A stretch of 64,000 nt of DNA from NCBI RefSeq assembly GCF_024166365.1, contig NC_064842.1:19377001-19441000 (forward strand), given 5' to 3'. The notes under the pieces were generated by a model. The model was not told the DNA's origin. It worked only from the letters and a program-made list of their open reading frames with translations, and did not search any database. Below, one piece after another: positions 1-9,784 of the stretch (position 1 is its first letter; each line of letters begins with the position of its first letter). The translations under genes were made by a program, and so were the position numbers. This DNA is from Elephas maximus indicus (lineage: Eukaryota; Chordata; Mammalia; Proboscidea; Elephantidae).

Positions 1-138
1 AGTATATTGAATAGCTCACAAGATCAAAGAGAAGGCTGAATGAAGCCCAAAGCTCAGAGAATGGGTACTGACTGAGGGTGTGCACATCCAGATCACTGCT
101 GGAAGGATCTGGTTAGAATGCCTCTAATGCTACCAACG

Positions 139-341
139 CCACTGGACACTGCCGCCATGTTGCTGTATACTACCACTGGACACTGCCTCCATGCTGCTGG
201 ACACCACCACTGGATACTGCCACCATGCTGCTGGACACTACCACTGACACTGCTGCCATGCTGCTGGACACCACCACTGGACAATGCCACCACCTTACTG
301 GATATCGCCATTGGACACTGCTGCCTTGCTATTAGATGCTT
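139..341. repeat. 34-bp minisatellite, about 6 copies
   Basis: Six consecutive units begin with CCACTGG or a one-base variant at 139, 173, 207, 241, 274 and 308, a period of 34 bp with one unit of 33. Units read roughly CCACTGGACACTGCC, then CCATGCTGCTGGACAC, and diverge toward both ends. The array gives open frames on both strands (118-366 plus, 93-431 minus) simply because it lacks stops; these are not treated as genes. Confidence 0.85.
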
Positions 342-1799
342 GACTCTGCTGCCCCTGCCACCTTGAAAATCTCTAACCATCCCCTGGTCTTTAGGCCCTT
401 CCTTGAGAGTCCAAATCTTGAGTAGGCACACACCTGTGTCCTAGTTGGCAGGAAGCTAGGAGAAGGAAAGTCAGGCACTTTTATCTTTGAAAGAAAGACT
501 TATATTCACATTCTCCCCTCAGAAGGCAATGTGTTTGGATGTTGAGTAGCCAAAGAAATAACAAATGCCTACACTCTTGTCTGTCTTATTACAGGCGTCC
601 CCTGATTTCCAGGACACTGGTCCACATACAGAGAGGATGCCACCCCATGTCCTATTACAACCCAAGATAACCTCAGTCTCTCCCACTGTAGCCTCAGCGT
701 CTCTTGTTGCCTCACCTCCTGCGACCTTCACTTCTGCGACATTCATCTCCCAGCATTCCATGCCACTTTGTGACCATCACTGCCTAGCATGCCTCTGAAA
801 CTGTTCTAGCCAAGAGCCTCTGTTTGTCATCCAATCTAATGAGCACCCTTCAGTCCCTACCTGATGCGGAAAGGCTCAGGTTTGGAGTGGAGGATGCTGA
901 ATTCAGCCGGGGTCACCCTTAGTTTAAGAAGACTCCCAGATAAATCATTTGGTTGTGGGATGGATCCTTTCACATCACATGGAAATATGAATGTGGTGCG
1001 CCCCTTGAGAAACCCACGCTGCCAACTCAACACTTTGTTGTGAACATGATCCTGGTGAAGGTTTTAAATTCGGATGTCAAAGAACACCCAATTCTCTCTT
1101 TTTAGCCTTGTCAACAATTTTATACCTGAGAAAGACTAAATGGCAATGATTTAATTTACAGACCTTGAGGGATGTTTCAATTACAAACAGTGTTAAGTAT
1201 TCTACTACGAAGAAATAGAAATTTAAAAACCTATTTGTGTTACCTTTCAAAAAAAGAAAAACCGCAACCTGAGAATTTCTGCCTCTGGGATGCCAGGTGA
1301 GCAGTTCACACTTTAATGGGTTCTGTCACAGAAAATTTCTCTGTTCTTACAAATGCTTCTGTAGGATCAGAAAGCTAAAAATAGAGCTGAAGATAACATT
1401 CCTCACCAAAATATACATAATTTGGAGGGTCTGCTGGGTACAATGATTTCAAAGGCTGATCATTTTCTGCTGAATGCTAGCTGTTTTGATAATCCATCTA
1501 CATCTTTCTGGTAACAAAGCTGCTTTTCCCTTACCGCTGTCAGACATTTTAATCCCCATTATCCCGGCAATTGAAGTTATGTAGATGCGATGTTCTAAAG
1601 GAGGGAGCAGTTCTCATTCACTGGGTATAAGCTGACTTCGGATTTGAGACATCCAAATTCCAGTTGGCTTTTCTAGCAGGTTATGGTATGACCTTGGGAA
1701 ACTGCCTCACATGTTGAAAAAAAATCGTAAAGTCTGCTCTATCCAACAGAATGAGTATTTCTTGCTTTGAGAGGGTTTTGAGTGCAGTGAAGGGACAGA
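342..1799. other. Intergenic, no feature recognised
   Basis: I see no repeat family, CpG island or convincing exon here. Short open frames around 519-798 lack splice or codon support. Confidence 0.4.
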
Positions 1800-1972
1800 G
1801 ACCTTGGGTGGTGCAAATGGTTAACATGCTTGGCTGCTAATTGAAATTTTGTAGGTTCGGGTCCACCCAGAGGTGCCTCAGAAGAAAAGCCATTGAAGAC
1901 CCCACAGAGCACACTTCTGTGACACATATGGAGTCGCCATGAGTTGTAGTTGACTTGATGGCAACTGGTTAA
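1800..1972 (+). mobile_element. AfroSINE, older variant
   Basis: The head GGTGGTGCAAATGGTTAAC matches the A-box half of the tRNA-derived AfroSINE. The middle carries the variant GAGGTGCCTCAGAAGAAAAG, and the tail GTCGCCATGAGTTG..GACTTGATGGCAAC is the RTE-like 3' end. The same variant lies inverted at 17722-17932. No target-site duplication was found. Confidence 0.8.
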
Positions 1973-3343
1973 AGCTTTGGTATGACAGGCCCCCAAGGCC
2001 CTGAGTCGACATGGCTTTCCAGGTCCTGCTCTCACACCTGCCTAACCAGAGTCTGTGTCCCAGTGCCCCAATGCCAGACTTTCTCGGGCCTAGTTTGGGT
2101 TCTATCATCTACGGCCTAGGAGTGGCATCACGTAATATGAGGACTAGGGACTGGGGCAATTCTTAAAGAAGGAAGAGTGGGCTAGACAAGGACGTGAAAG
2201 TGCACATTTTCCATCTTCACCTTCTATCCCTTCTTCTGAGTGGACTATTTGGTCTGAAGGAGAAGTACAGGCACAAGAGGAACACATGGAGTTGTTCTCC
2301 CATGCTGGGAGAACAGTGTTCCCATATGCAAGGGAAAGCCATAAAGAAACCATGTGTTTTGCTTTCCAATATTCTCTCATCTCTCCACACCTCCACAAAG
2401 TGGGAAAGTCTTGAAAATCTATCTGGCCCTAACATTTTAGGGGCCATTGTCTCAACCACAGAAATTGAAGCCTTTGTTTTTTTTTTCAGAAACATTATCT
2501 ACCCACTCAAATATTTTCTTTTGAGGCTGTGTTGGCTGTCAAGTGTTAAATAAGGTATTTGTTGACTGAAACATATATTTTGGATTTCATTACATAAAAT
2601 GTTTGCCAAAATAAACGCAGCCCTTGGCCAAGTCTCTTTTAAGGAAGCGGAAGTTGGAACTGAGTTGCTTAAGCTATCTAAATCTCAGCCCCAGTTTATT
2701 TTTTTCCTTGCCCTGTTATCTCAGGGGTTCCTGACAGAATTATGGAGTAAACTGTCCCAATCCTTCACTTGACTTTGGCCTGCAAAGTCTTTGGCCTAGC
2801 TGTCCATAAAAGACACCGAGGATAAGGGGGAAATCACTGTGGAAAGTTGTCTGGCTTGTGATTATTCTCTAGTTTGCTTCTTTGTAATCATGGTTCTACC
2901 TGAGAGTCTCATAGCTGTTCTTGGAGGGGAACAAATTGGGTTACCCTCATGTTAACTGTTACTTCTTATTCTTTTCCAGATGTGAGAACAGAGACACCAG
3001 GAGGAAGTAACTTGACTTTATGGTAATCATTTTGGTTTTGTGATTTAGAAATTCCAAGTAGAGCAAGAAAGTCATCTTGAGTTTTGGGAAGCACTTACAA
3101 ATAGGCCAGCTTGACCTCCACATGTGTGGCCCCTGGGTGGTAAAATGCCCCTTCCCCCACTCTGAGATTTTGACTCTTGGGATTTCCTCTGGGCTGCAGA
3201 CTAAGCCAAATTTGGTGGAAATCTAGATTAATTACCAGGCAAATCTCACTTTCTTTTGAGGTAGCTTATGTAGTTGAAGTAGGTGGTTTCCACCTTCTGT
3301 TCAGCTCTCTTGAATAAGTGTGCCTGCTCTCCCTCTTAGCTAC
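1973..3343. other. Intergenic, no feature recognised
   Basis: AT-rich non-coding sequence with no repeat I can name. Small open frames on both strands (2144-2553) look like chance frames. Confidence 0.4.
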
Positions 3344-3603
3344 ACATGTGAGGGCACTGGTGCTTCATTGGTAGAATTCTTGCCTTCCATGTGGGAGGCC
3401 CAGATTCGATTCCCAGTCAATGTACTTCAAGTACAACCATCACCTCTCTGTCAGCGGAGGCTGCCATATTGCACAGATGCTGAACAGGTTTCAGCCAAGC
3501 TTCCAGACTAAGATGAACTAGAAAAAAAGGCCTAGTGATTTCATTCCATTGTGCATGAGGTCACCATGAGCTGGGGGCCAACTCAACGGCAGATGACAAC
3601 AAC
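3344..3603 (+). mobile_element. tRNA-derived SINE with RTE-like tail (second AfroSINE type)
   Basis: The head contains CATTGGTAGAATTCTTGCC and a B-box-like GATTCGATTCC, resembling a tRNA-Gly type promoter, unlike the head of the common AfroSINE. The tail CATGAGGTCACCATGAGCTG and the (ACA)n end match the 3' end of RTE LINEs in this window (for example 21140-21185). A head fragment of the same family recurs at 16127-16168. Confidence 0.75.
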
Positions 3604-4244
3604 AATCTCGCCCTTATAGAAAGAGGCTCCACATTTATGATCAAAAGGTTTGGGTCCCAGAGCAGCCCTACCACAACTCCCCCCGTCCCCTTCTATTTCT
3701 TCCTTATCACAAATAAATCAGGCTGGCTTCATCTAAAAGTATATGACAAAGAGAGCAAAAGAAAAATTGAAATTAATAAGCTGCAGAAAGAACTCAGACT
3801 ATACAAAATCATATTTACAAACTGTAGTTTATGGACCCTACCATAACTAAGGTGATTAATACGCAAACTGAGCTGGTTCCTTTGCAAACCTGGTTTATGA
3901 TGACTAAGCTATTCCCAGAAATTTGGTGCCACTTTGTCTGGGTCCCTTTCCTTCCAGCTCCTTATGTCCATGTGGTCAGGGCCTTCCTGTTTTCCAACAC
4001 AAGACAGCATCTAACTGTGGATCTTGTCCTTCCTTAAGAACAATACAAAGTTTCTTATGTCGTAAAAACTCCATATATTTGCCTGATTCAAAACTTCCTG
4101 ACCCCCTTCCATCACTTCCTGGTAGTTCCTGGTTTTCCATCTGGGAGGGCAAGGTAAATTCCCAACTGATTCACAAGACAGGTTATATCCACAGCCTTTA
4201 GCCTGTCATCTCTGCTTAGCTGTAGAGTATTCCACAGTAATTTA
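3604..4244. other. Intergenic, no feature recognised
   Basis: Unique-looking non-coding sequence. I found no splice-bounded exon or repeat. Confidence 0.35.
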
Positions 4245-4345
4245 CACTTCAGTGTCCTCACTTGTGAAATGGGATGCTGTTTCTATCTACCTCACAGGTC
4301 TGTTGTGAGGCTGAAATGAACGTGTGCATGTAACACCCTTTTTAT
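4245..4345 (+). mobile_element. MIR fragment
   Basis: The order CAGTGTCCTCACTTGTGAAATGG, then CTACCTCACAGG..TTGTGAGG, is the central and 3' part of mammalian MIR SINEs in the plus orientation. Both ends are eroded. Confidence 0.6.
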
Positions 4346-4811
4346 TACAGGGTGGCATAAGGGTCAATGAATGGTAGTGATGATAATGATGATCATGAGA
4401 CTACAGTGAGCTCAGACACCAACTACCTGGAGTTGGGCCAGACTTCACAGGGAAAGGGCACAGTCCTCCGCAAGACTGCCCTTGCTTCAGACACCAGCTG
4501 CATACTGGGGAATCCCCAGGCTACTCTCGCTTCTGACCAGTATTCTTCCTCACTTCCCCACTTCCTCACTTCCTCACTCACCCCACCACCTCCGATCTCA
4601 AGTAAGGAGGAGAAAAAAGGTTTTATTACACTAAAATCTGGGACCGGAGTTCCTCTTAGATATCTATCTCTAAGCTTGCTTGTGGTAGGTAAGATCCTGC
4701 AGTCAGTCATCTACGAGTATCAAGATATCAGTAGAGGGGGGAAACTCCTTTGGCATAGACAGGAGGAGGGATGGTTTTTGTTCTTAAAAGGCAAGGGGAA
4801 GTTAGTCACAA

Positions 4812-5095
4812 AGTGACAAATATTGTATGATCCCACTTACATGAAATATCTAGAATAGGCAAGCATATAAAGACCAAAGGTTATTAGTGGTTTCCAGGGA
4901 TGGGTGGGAAAGAGGAAGGGGAAAGAGGTACTCACTGCTTAGGGAAACACTGAGCTTCTACTGAGGGTGATGAGAAAATTTTGAAATGGATAATGGTGAT
5001 GATTGAGCAGCATGATAAACATAGTTAACATGACTGAATTGTACATGTGAAGAATATAGAAATGGCAAATGATTTGTTACATATATATTTACCAC
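4812..5095 (+). mobile_element. L1 3' end fragment
   Basis: The phrases GATCCCACTTACATGAAATA, GTGGTTTCCAGGGATGG and GAATTGTACATGTGAAGAAT are typical of the 3' ends of old L1 elements. It runs directly into an alternating CA/GC microsatellite at 5093. A sister fragment lies at 21985-22160. Confidence 0.65.
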
Positions 5096-5130
5096 ACACA
5101 TGCACGTGTGCGCACGCGCACACACACAAA
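5093..5130. repeat. (CA)n/(GC) microsatellite
   Basis: Alternating purine-pyrimidine tract (ACACACATGCACGTGTGCGC and on) at the 3' end of an L1 fragment. Such tracts can form Z-DNA. Confidence 0.8.
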
Positions 5131-5191
5131 GCAGGGGAAAGAAGTAAAGGAGAGTGGGCAGGTTAAAAAAGAGAGGCTGGAGTTTGGTCAG

Positions 5192-5831
5192 TGTTACGGA
5201 TTGAATTTTGTCCTCCCACAACACGTGTTGTAAATTCTAACCCCTACACTTGTAGAAAGGAGTCCTGGTGGTGCAGTGGTTACAAACTCGGCAGCCAAGC
5301 AAAAGGTCAGAGATTTGAACCCACCAGCCACGCCAAGGGAGAAAGATGTGGCAGTTTCCTTCGGTAAAGATTTACAACCTTGGAAACCCTATTAGGCAAT
5401 TCTATTCTGCCCTATAGGGTCTCTATGTTTCGGATTGACTTTAGGGCAATGGGTTTGGGTTTTTATACTTGTGGATGCAATCACATTTGGGAATAAGGTT
5501 TTCTTTGTTATGTTAATGAAACCATATCAGTGTAGGATGTGTCTTAAACCAACCACCTCTGAGATAAAAAAGAGCAGATTAGGCACAGAGAAGCAAGCAG
5601 AGATAGGGGAAGATAGACTCCATGCCACATGAAGATCAAAGAAACAAGAAACAGAAGCTGAAAAGAGACAATGACCTTTCCCTAGAGCCAACACAGACAG
5701 AAAGACTTCCCCTAGAGCTGGTGCCCTGAATTTGAACTTCTAACCACTAAACTCTGAGAAAATTAATTTCTGTCGGTTAAATCCACCCTCTTGTGATATT
5801 TCTGTTATAGCAGCAGTAGATAACTAAGACA
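5192..5831 (+). mobile_element. MaLR-type solo LTR, split by an AfroSINE
   Basis: It starts TGTTACGGATTGAATTTTG and ends GATAACTAAGACA, which are the ends of THE1/MST-like MaLR LTRs. It carries the family's tail region (TAATTTCTGTCGGTTAAATC, then GTGATATTTCTGTTATAGC). The flanks GTCAG and GCCAG form a 5-bp target-site duplication with one mismatch. The AfroSINE at 5257-5463 is inserted within it. Confidence 0.85.
5257..5463 (+). mobile_element. AfroSINE inside an LTR
   Basis: Head GGAGTCCTGGTGGTGCAGTG and tail CTATAGGGTCTCTATG. The flanking duplication TACACTTGTAGA / TATACTTGTGGA (5245-5256, 5464-5475) marks the insertion into the MaLR LTR, so it is younger than the LTR. It carries an extra internal stretch around 5335-5370 between the B box and the body. 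Confidence 0.9.
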
Positions 5832-6115
5832 GCCAGGGAAGCCCACAGAGACACCACAGAAGTGGAAAATGCCTTGAGAACTGTGATACTTGCTGTTCTT
5901 TGAGAAGTTGTTTGTATTTTTGCAATGTGTTAAAACAAAAATCGTGTTAAGCCAATAGTAGAAATTGATTGATGTTTATTTAAAATACCATTTGCAAATC
6001 GGGGTAATATTTTTACTAGACAGTTAAAAATGTTTCAAAGAGGAAGGACCTTCTAAAGATTTTTATACCCCATCTTACTGACAGTAAAACAATTTGTGGA
6101 AAGTAGGATTCCATA

Positions 6116-6283
6116 ATTGGAGCCTTGGTGGCACAGAGGTTAAGAGCTCAGCTGCTAACCAAAATGTCGGCAGTTCAAATTCAACAGCCTCTACTTGGAA
6201 ACCCTATGGGGCATTTCTACTCTGTCCTATAGGGTCGCTATGAGTATGAATCTACTTGATGGCAATGGGTTTGGTTTGGTTTG
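6116..6283 (+). mobile_element. AfroSINE
   Basis: Near full length, from GGAGCCTTGGTGGCACAG to GGCAATGGGTTTGGTTTGG. The flanks AGGATTCCATA (6105-6115) and AGGATTTCATA (6284-6294) are an 11-bp target-site duplication with one difference. Confidence 0.93.
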
Positions 6284-6916
6284 AGGATTTCATACAGGAT
6301 TGTCTTGAAGAACAGTTAAAATAATTACTGATTTACCCTAAAACATAACTCTGGTCTGACCTTGGAGTTTCTGTTTCTTGAAACTGACTGTAATAATTCT
6401 TCTGAACTACACAATGCCTAAGGCAAAATGTTCTTTACCAAGCTATTTACTAGGCTATTTGTTTGGACTTAAAGGTGACTTTAGGAAGCCAGCTTCCTCA
6501 AACCTCAAGGTTCAAAAGATCATCTCAGGGCAATGGCTTGGGTGGGCCACCCTACCTCCATGGAACCTAGAAATATGGATTCCACAAGAATTAAAACTCT
6601 GCTTCTTAAACATCAGCCGCTTATCCATTTCCTCTTCCAAAATCTTCATGAAAGTCTGCTAATTTCAGAATGTTTCATGCTTTGTGTGGGAGGGGGTCTT
6701 GTGAATGTTGGAGAGGGAAGCAGAGAGAGGAGCACATGTGGAAAGATGAATCAGGAGACAAAGGATTTGTAGAAATCTTGGGGGCATGTTTTGGATTTCC
6801 ACAGGCCGTGGAATTGGGGGTTCTCATTAGCAGATGCTGGTAGACATCAAGGTTACACTAACATTTCAGTAGCTTTAATACACTGATAATAAGAGTCCAC
6901 CCATACACAGTAAGGG
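6284..6916. other. Intergenic, no feature recognised
   Basis: Non-coding; the overlapping short frames at 6378-6772 have no splice or codon support. Confidence 0.35.
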
Positions 6917-7520
6917 GGTGATGGTTCTGTTACCGGAGAATGGCCTTGGTTCTTCTCTTCGGTGTAGGAAAGAATTCAAACACTGAGACAAACAGTGCCA
7001 AGTGAGCAGAGGTTTATTAGCAAGCAGAAGGTTAGTAGTAAAAGTACACTTGACTAGGAAGCATCAAGCAGGCTACTCAGGTAGAGAAAGAATCTGAGTG
7101 CCCCGATAGTCGTTTTTTTAGGGTTTTATACCCCTCTTGTCTCTTATCTCTCTCTGTTAACATTTAAGAGCCAGGACAGGACTCCCTGTGAAGACTATTT
7201 TCTTGGCTTAAGGTTTAATTACCAAGTTAGGGACCTTATCAAATTAGGGACTTTATCGAGTTAAGGACTTTATCAAATTAAGGACTCCTGTAAAGATATT
7301 TCCTTGGCTTACAGTTTAACTATGTAGGGACCATCTTAATGAGGAATGTCACCACCCCCTGTCTCTTCCTTTGTAGGACTGTCTTATTGAGGGGTGTCAC
7401 CACCCCCTGTCTCTTCCTTTGTAGGGATTGTCTTATTGAGGAATGTCACCACCAGCTGCCTCTTCCTCTTCACGGGTGCAAGGCCTCCCCCTCCCCCTTA
7501 TAGTTCAACCCTTACAGTTC
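6917..7520 (-). mobile_element. Probable ERV1-type LTR with internal tandem repeats
   Basis: Read on the minus strand, the stretch around 6965-7050 (AAAGAATTCAAACACTGAG, then GAGCAGAGGTTTATTAGC on the plus strand) resembles the R/U5 part of gammaretrovirus-like LTRs, with the AATAAA complement TTTATT at about 7013. The inner end is repetitive: an 18-19-bp motif around AGGGAC/TTTATCA (7210-7290) and a 49-bp unit three times. The outer end near 7520 and any target duplication are unclear. No protein-coding remnant was recognised. Confidence 0.5.
7324..7468. repeat. 49-bp tandem repeat, 3 copies
   Basis: Units begin GTAGGGACCATCTTAATGAG (7324), GTAGGACTGTCTTATTGAG (7373) and GTAGGGATTGTCTTATTGAG (7421), each followed by GTCACCACC and a CCTCTTCC-like block. 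The array lies in the probable ERV LTR. Confidence 0.9.
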
Positions 7521-7906
7521 AGTTCCCTCATTATAGCTATAACAGCATACAAACATCTGAGAGTAATTAACCAATGTCTTTGGACATGGAACTTACTTTC
7601 CTAATATGGGAACCAGGCCTTTCCTATAATACATTTATTTCATCAAAATTTTGCCTCAAAATATCTCCAAAAAACATTTGGTTCTTATAACAAACGAGCA
7701 ATTTGGAAAAGTTCACCTTGTGAAGTTTATCTACTAGAATGTTCTTTTGTTCAAATTCCACACCACATTTCTGGCCCAGTTGTCTCGGTAATGGCAGGAG
7801 TTACCTTGGGTAATCTCACAAGATCTTCCACTTCATGTCTCTTCATACAAATGTGTCACTTTTCACATACAGGGATAATGTCACCGACTCAGCCTTGCTG
7901 GGACTG

Positions 7907-8067
7907 ACCAAAACCTGTTGCCATCTAGTTGATTCTGACTTGTAGCGACCCTGTAGGACAGACTAGAACTGCCCCATACAGTTTCCAAGGAGCAGCTGGT
8001 GGACTCGAACTGCCAACATCTTGGTTAGCTGCCAAGCTGTTAACCACGGCGCCACCACGGCTCCTGT
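7907..8067 (-). mobile_element. AfroSINE
   Basis: Inverse AfroSINE: CCAAAACCTGTTGCCATC at the tail end through GCGCCACCACGGCTCC at the head end. An approximate duplication TTGCTGGGACTGA / TGTTGGGGCTGA may flank it. Confidence 0.9.
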
Positions 8068-8484
8068 TGGGGCTGAGTTCTGACTTAATCTCCTAATTTT
8101 AAGGGCTTGGCTGGTACAGCTGCACCTGTACCTGGTTGTATGGTCAGCAGGTGTTTGAGACAAGGCAGGGTTAGGTTGTAGAGGTGAGGAAGATGTGTCT
8201 AGAGAGCCGGGTCGCATCGGCACTGTGGTCTTTCCTACAGAGCTAACTGACCTTTCACCATCCATACCATAAAACCCCTGAAGCCATCTGTTTCTTTCTA
8301 TTGCAATTCTCTGGATGAAAAGTTTGCCTGGGAAAGTTACCAGGAGTTTGAGCTCACAGAGTTGTCATTAACTGTAGGCCCTCAGAAACAAAGGCCCTGC
8401 TGGGACTCTTGTTAGGAAAACCTGTACATGGTGGGGAGTATTAGGGGCAGGAGATGTAAGCAGGCATGAATGGAAAGGATTCCA
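8068..8484. other. Intergenic, no feature recognised
   Basis: Non-coding; the minus frame 7963-8265 partly reads through the AfroSINE and is not a gene. Confidence 0.35.
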
Positions 8485-8725
8485 TAGCAGCAGCAGCTAC
8501 CATTTGTCAAGCAACTTGTTTTGTGCCAGGCACTGTCTTAAGCCCTTACACGCATTGTCTTACTTGATCCTCACAACAAGGCTGTGAGATAGGGAAGAGT
8601 AGAATCCTCAAGTTCTGAGGAGACAACTGGGATTTGGAGAGGTTCCATAACTTACTCAAGGTCATACCACTAATACAGAATCAGGTCTGTAGGATCCCAA
8701 AGCTTGTGCTTCTAATTATACGATT
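8485..8725 (-). mobile_element. MIR
   Basis: The plus strand shows the inverse MIR order: GTGCCAGGCACTGTCTTAAG, CTTGATCCTCACAACAAGG, then GAGGTTCCATAACTTACTCA. It is nearly full length and diverged. Confidence 0.8.
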
Positions 8726-9146
8726 CTCCCTCTTTTCTGTGTTTGGGGGTACCATGTCTATGTTCAAATCTGCTGTCACTTTTTAAAAATCCTAAGGTGG
8801 AGAAATGGGAGTTGCCATACCCTGTTATTTTATAATTTGAGCTTTTCTAGCTTTGGAGACTCAAAGTCTATGGTACTATTCTGGATAACTGTGTTAAGAC
8901 CAAGTGGGCCTGAGAAACCTGCTTCCACTTGGGCATGGGGGATGTGAAGAGCTCTCTGACCTTTGGCCAGTTTTCAGTCCAAGAGATCTTCTGAGGGGTC
9001 TGGAAGAAAACTCTCCCCAAGTGTCTTAAAAGGGAGTACCTGAATTCTCTGCGTGACTCTGGCACGACTGCCAGATTTGCAAAGAAAAACACAAGACAGC
9101 TATTGAATCTGAAATTTAGACAAACGACAAATAATTTTTTAAGTCC

Positions 9147-9261
9147 GTCTATAGGGTCGCTATGAGCCGGAGTCAACTCGACAGCACTAGGTTTGATTTT
9201 TTTTTTTTTTTTAATGGGTTGCTATGGGTCAGAATAGACTCAATGGCAACGGGTTTGGTTT
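9147..9261 (+). repeat. Two truncated AfroSINE 3' tails in tandem
   Basis: The first tail, CTATAGGGTCGCTATGAGCC to GGTTTGA, ends in a T run at about 9200. The second, GGGTTGCTATGGGTCAGAAT to GGGTTTGG, follows at once and leads into the complete SINE at 9275. The three lie head to tail. Confidence 0.85.
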
Positions 9262-9274
9262 GATATTTGGTATG

Positions 9275-9432
9275 GAGCCCTGGTGGCATAGTGGTTAAGA
9301 GTTCGGCGTTAACCAAAATGTTGGCAGTTCAAATCTACCAGCTGCTCCTTGGAATCCCTATGTGGCAGTTCTACCCTGTCTTAGAGGGTTGCTATGAGTC
9401 AGAATCCACTCGACAGCAATGGGTTTGATTTT
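9275..9432 (+). mobile_element. AfroSINE
   Basis: GGAGCCCTGGTGGCATAGTG through CGACAGCAATGGGTTTG. The flanking TTTGGTATG copies (9266-9274 and 9433-9441) are a perfect 9-bp target-site duplication. Confidence 0.93.
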
Positions 9433-9784
9433 TTTGGTATGCATTATTTGGGATATATTTATACTAAAAAAAAATCATTTGTTGTTTATCTGAAATTCAA
9501 ATTTAACTGGTCGTCCTGTGCTTTATCTGCCAATCCTAGACCCCGGCTCCTTCAGGGCTAGCTGTGGGTGGTAGTAGGTGTCTGAAAACCTAAATTTCTA
9601 AACCAGGCTCTGAGGCTCTATCTAAGGCTGCCCAGGCCATAGGTCTGATAGGACTTTCATGGGGAGCATCCACAGTGGGAGCCTTTGATTTGGGGCACCT
9701 GAGCACTGAGGTGCCAGAAAGTGTTCCCTGGTGTTTTGTGAAAGGAGTGACCTAGGAATATGAGAGGATTTTGTTCTTGTTTTC

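Noticed and set aside
9275-9432. tRNA gene
   Set aside because: The A and B box-like motifs here and in all similar loci belong to AfroSINE heads, with SINE bodies, tails and target duplications.
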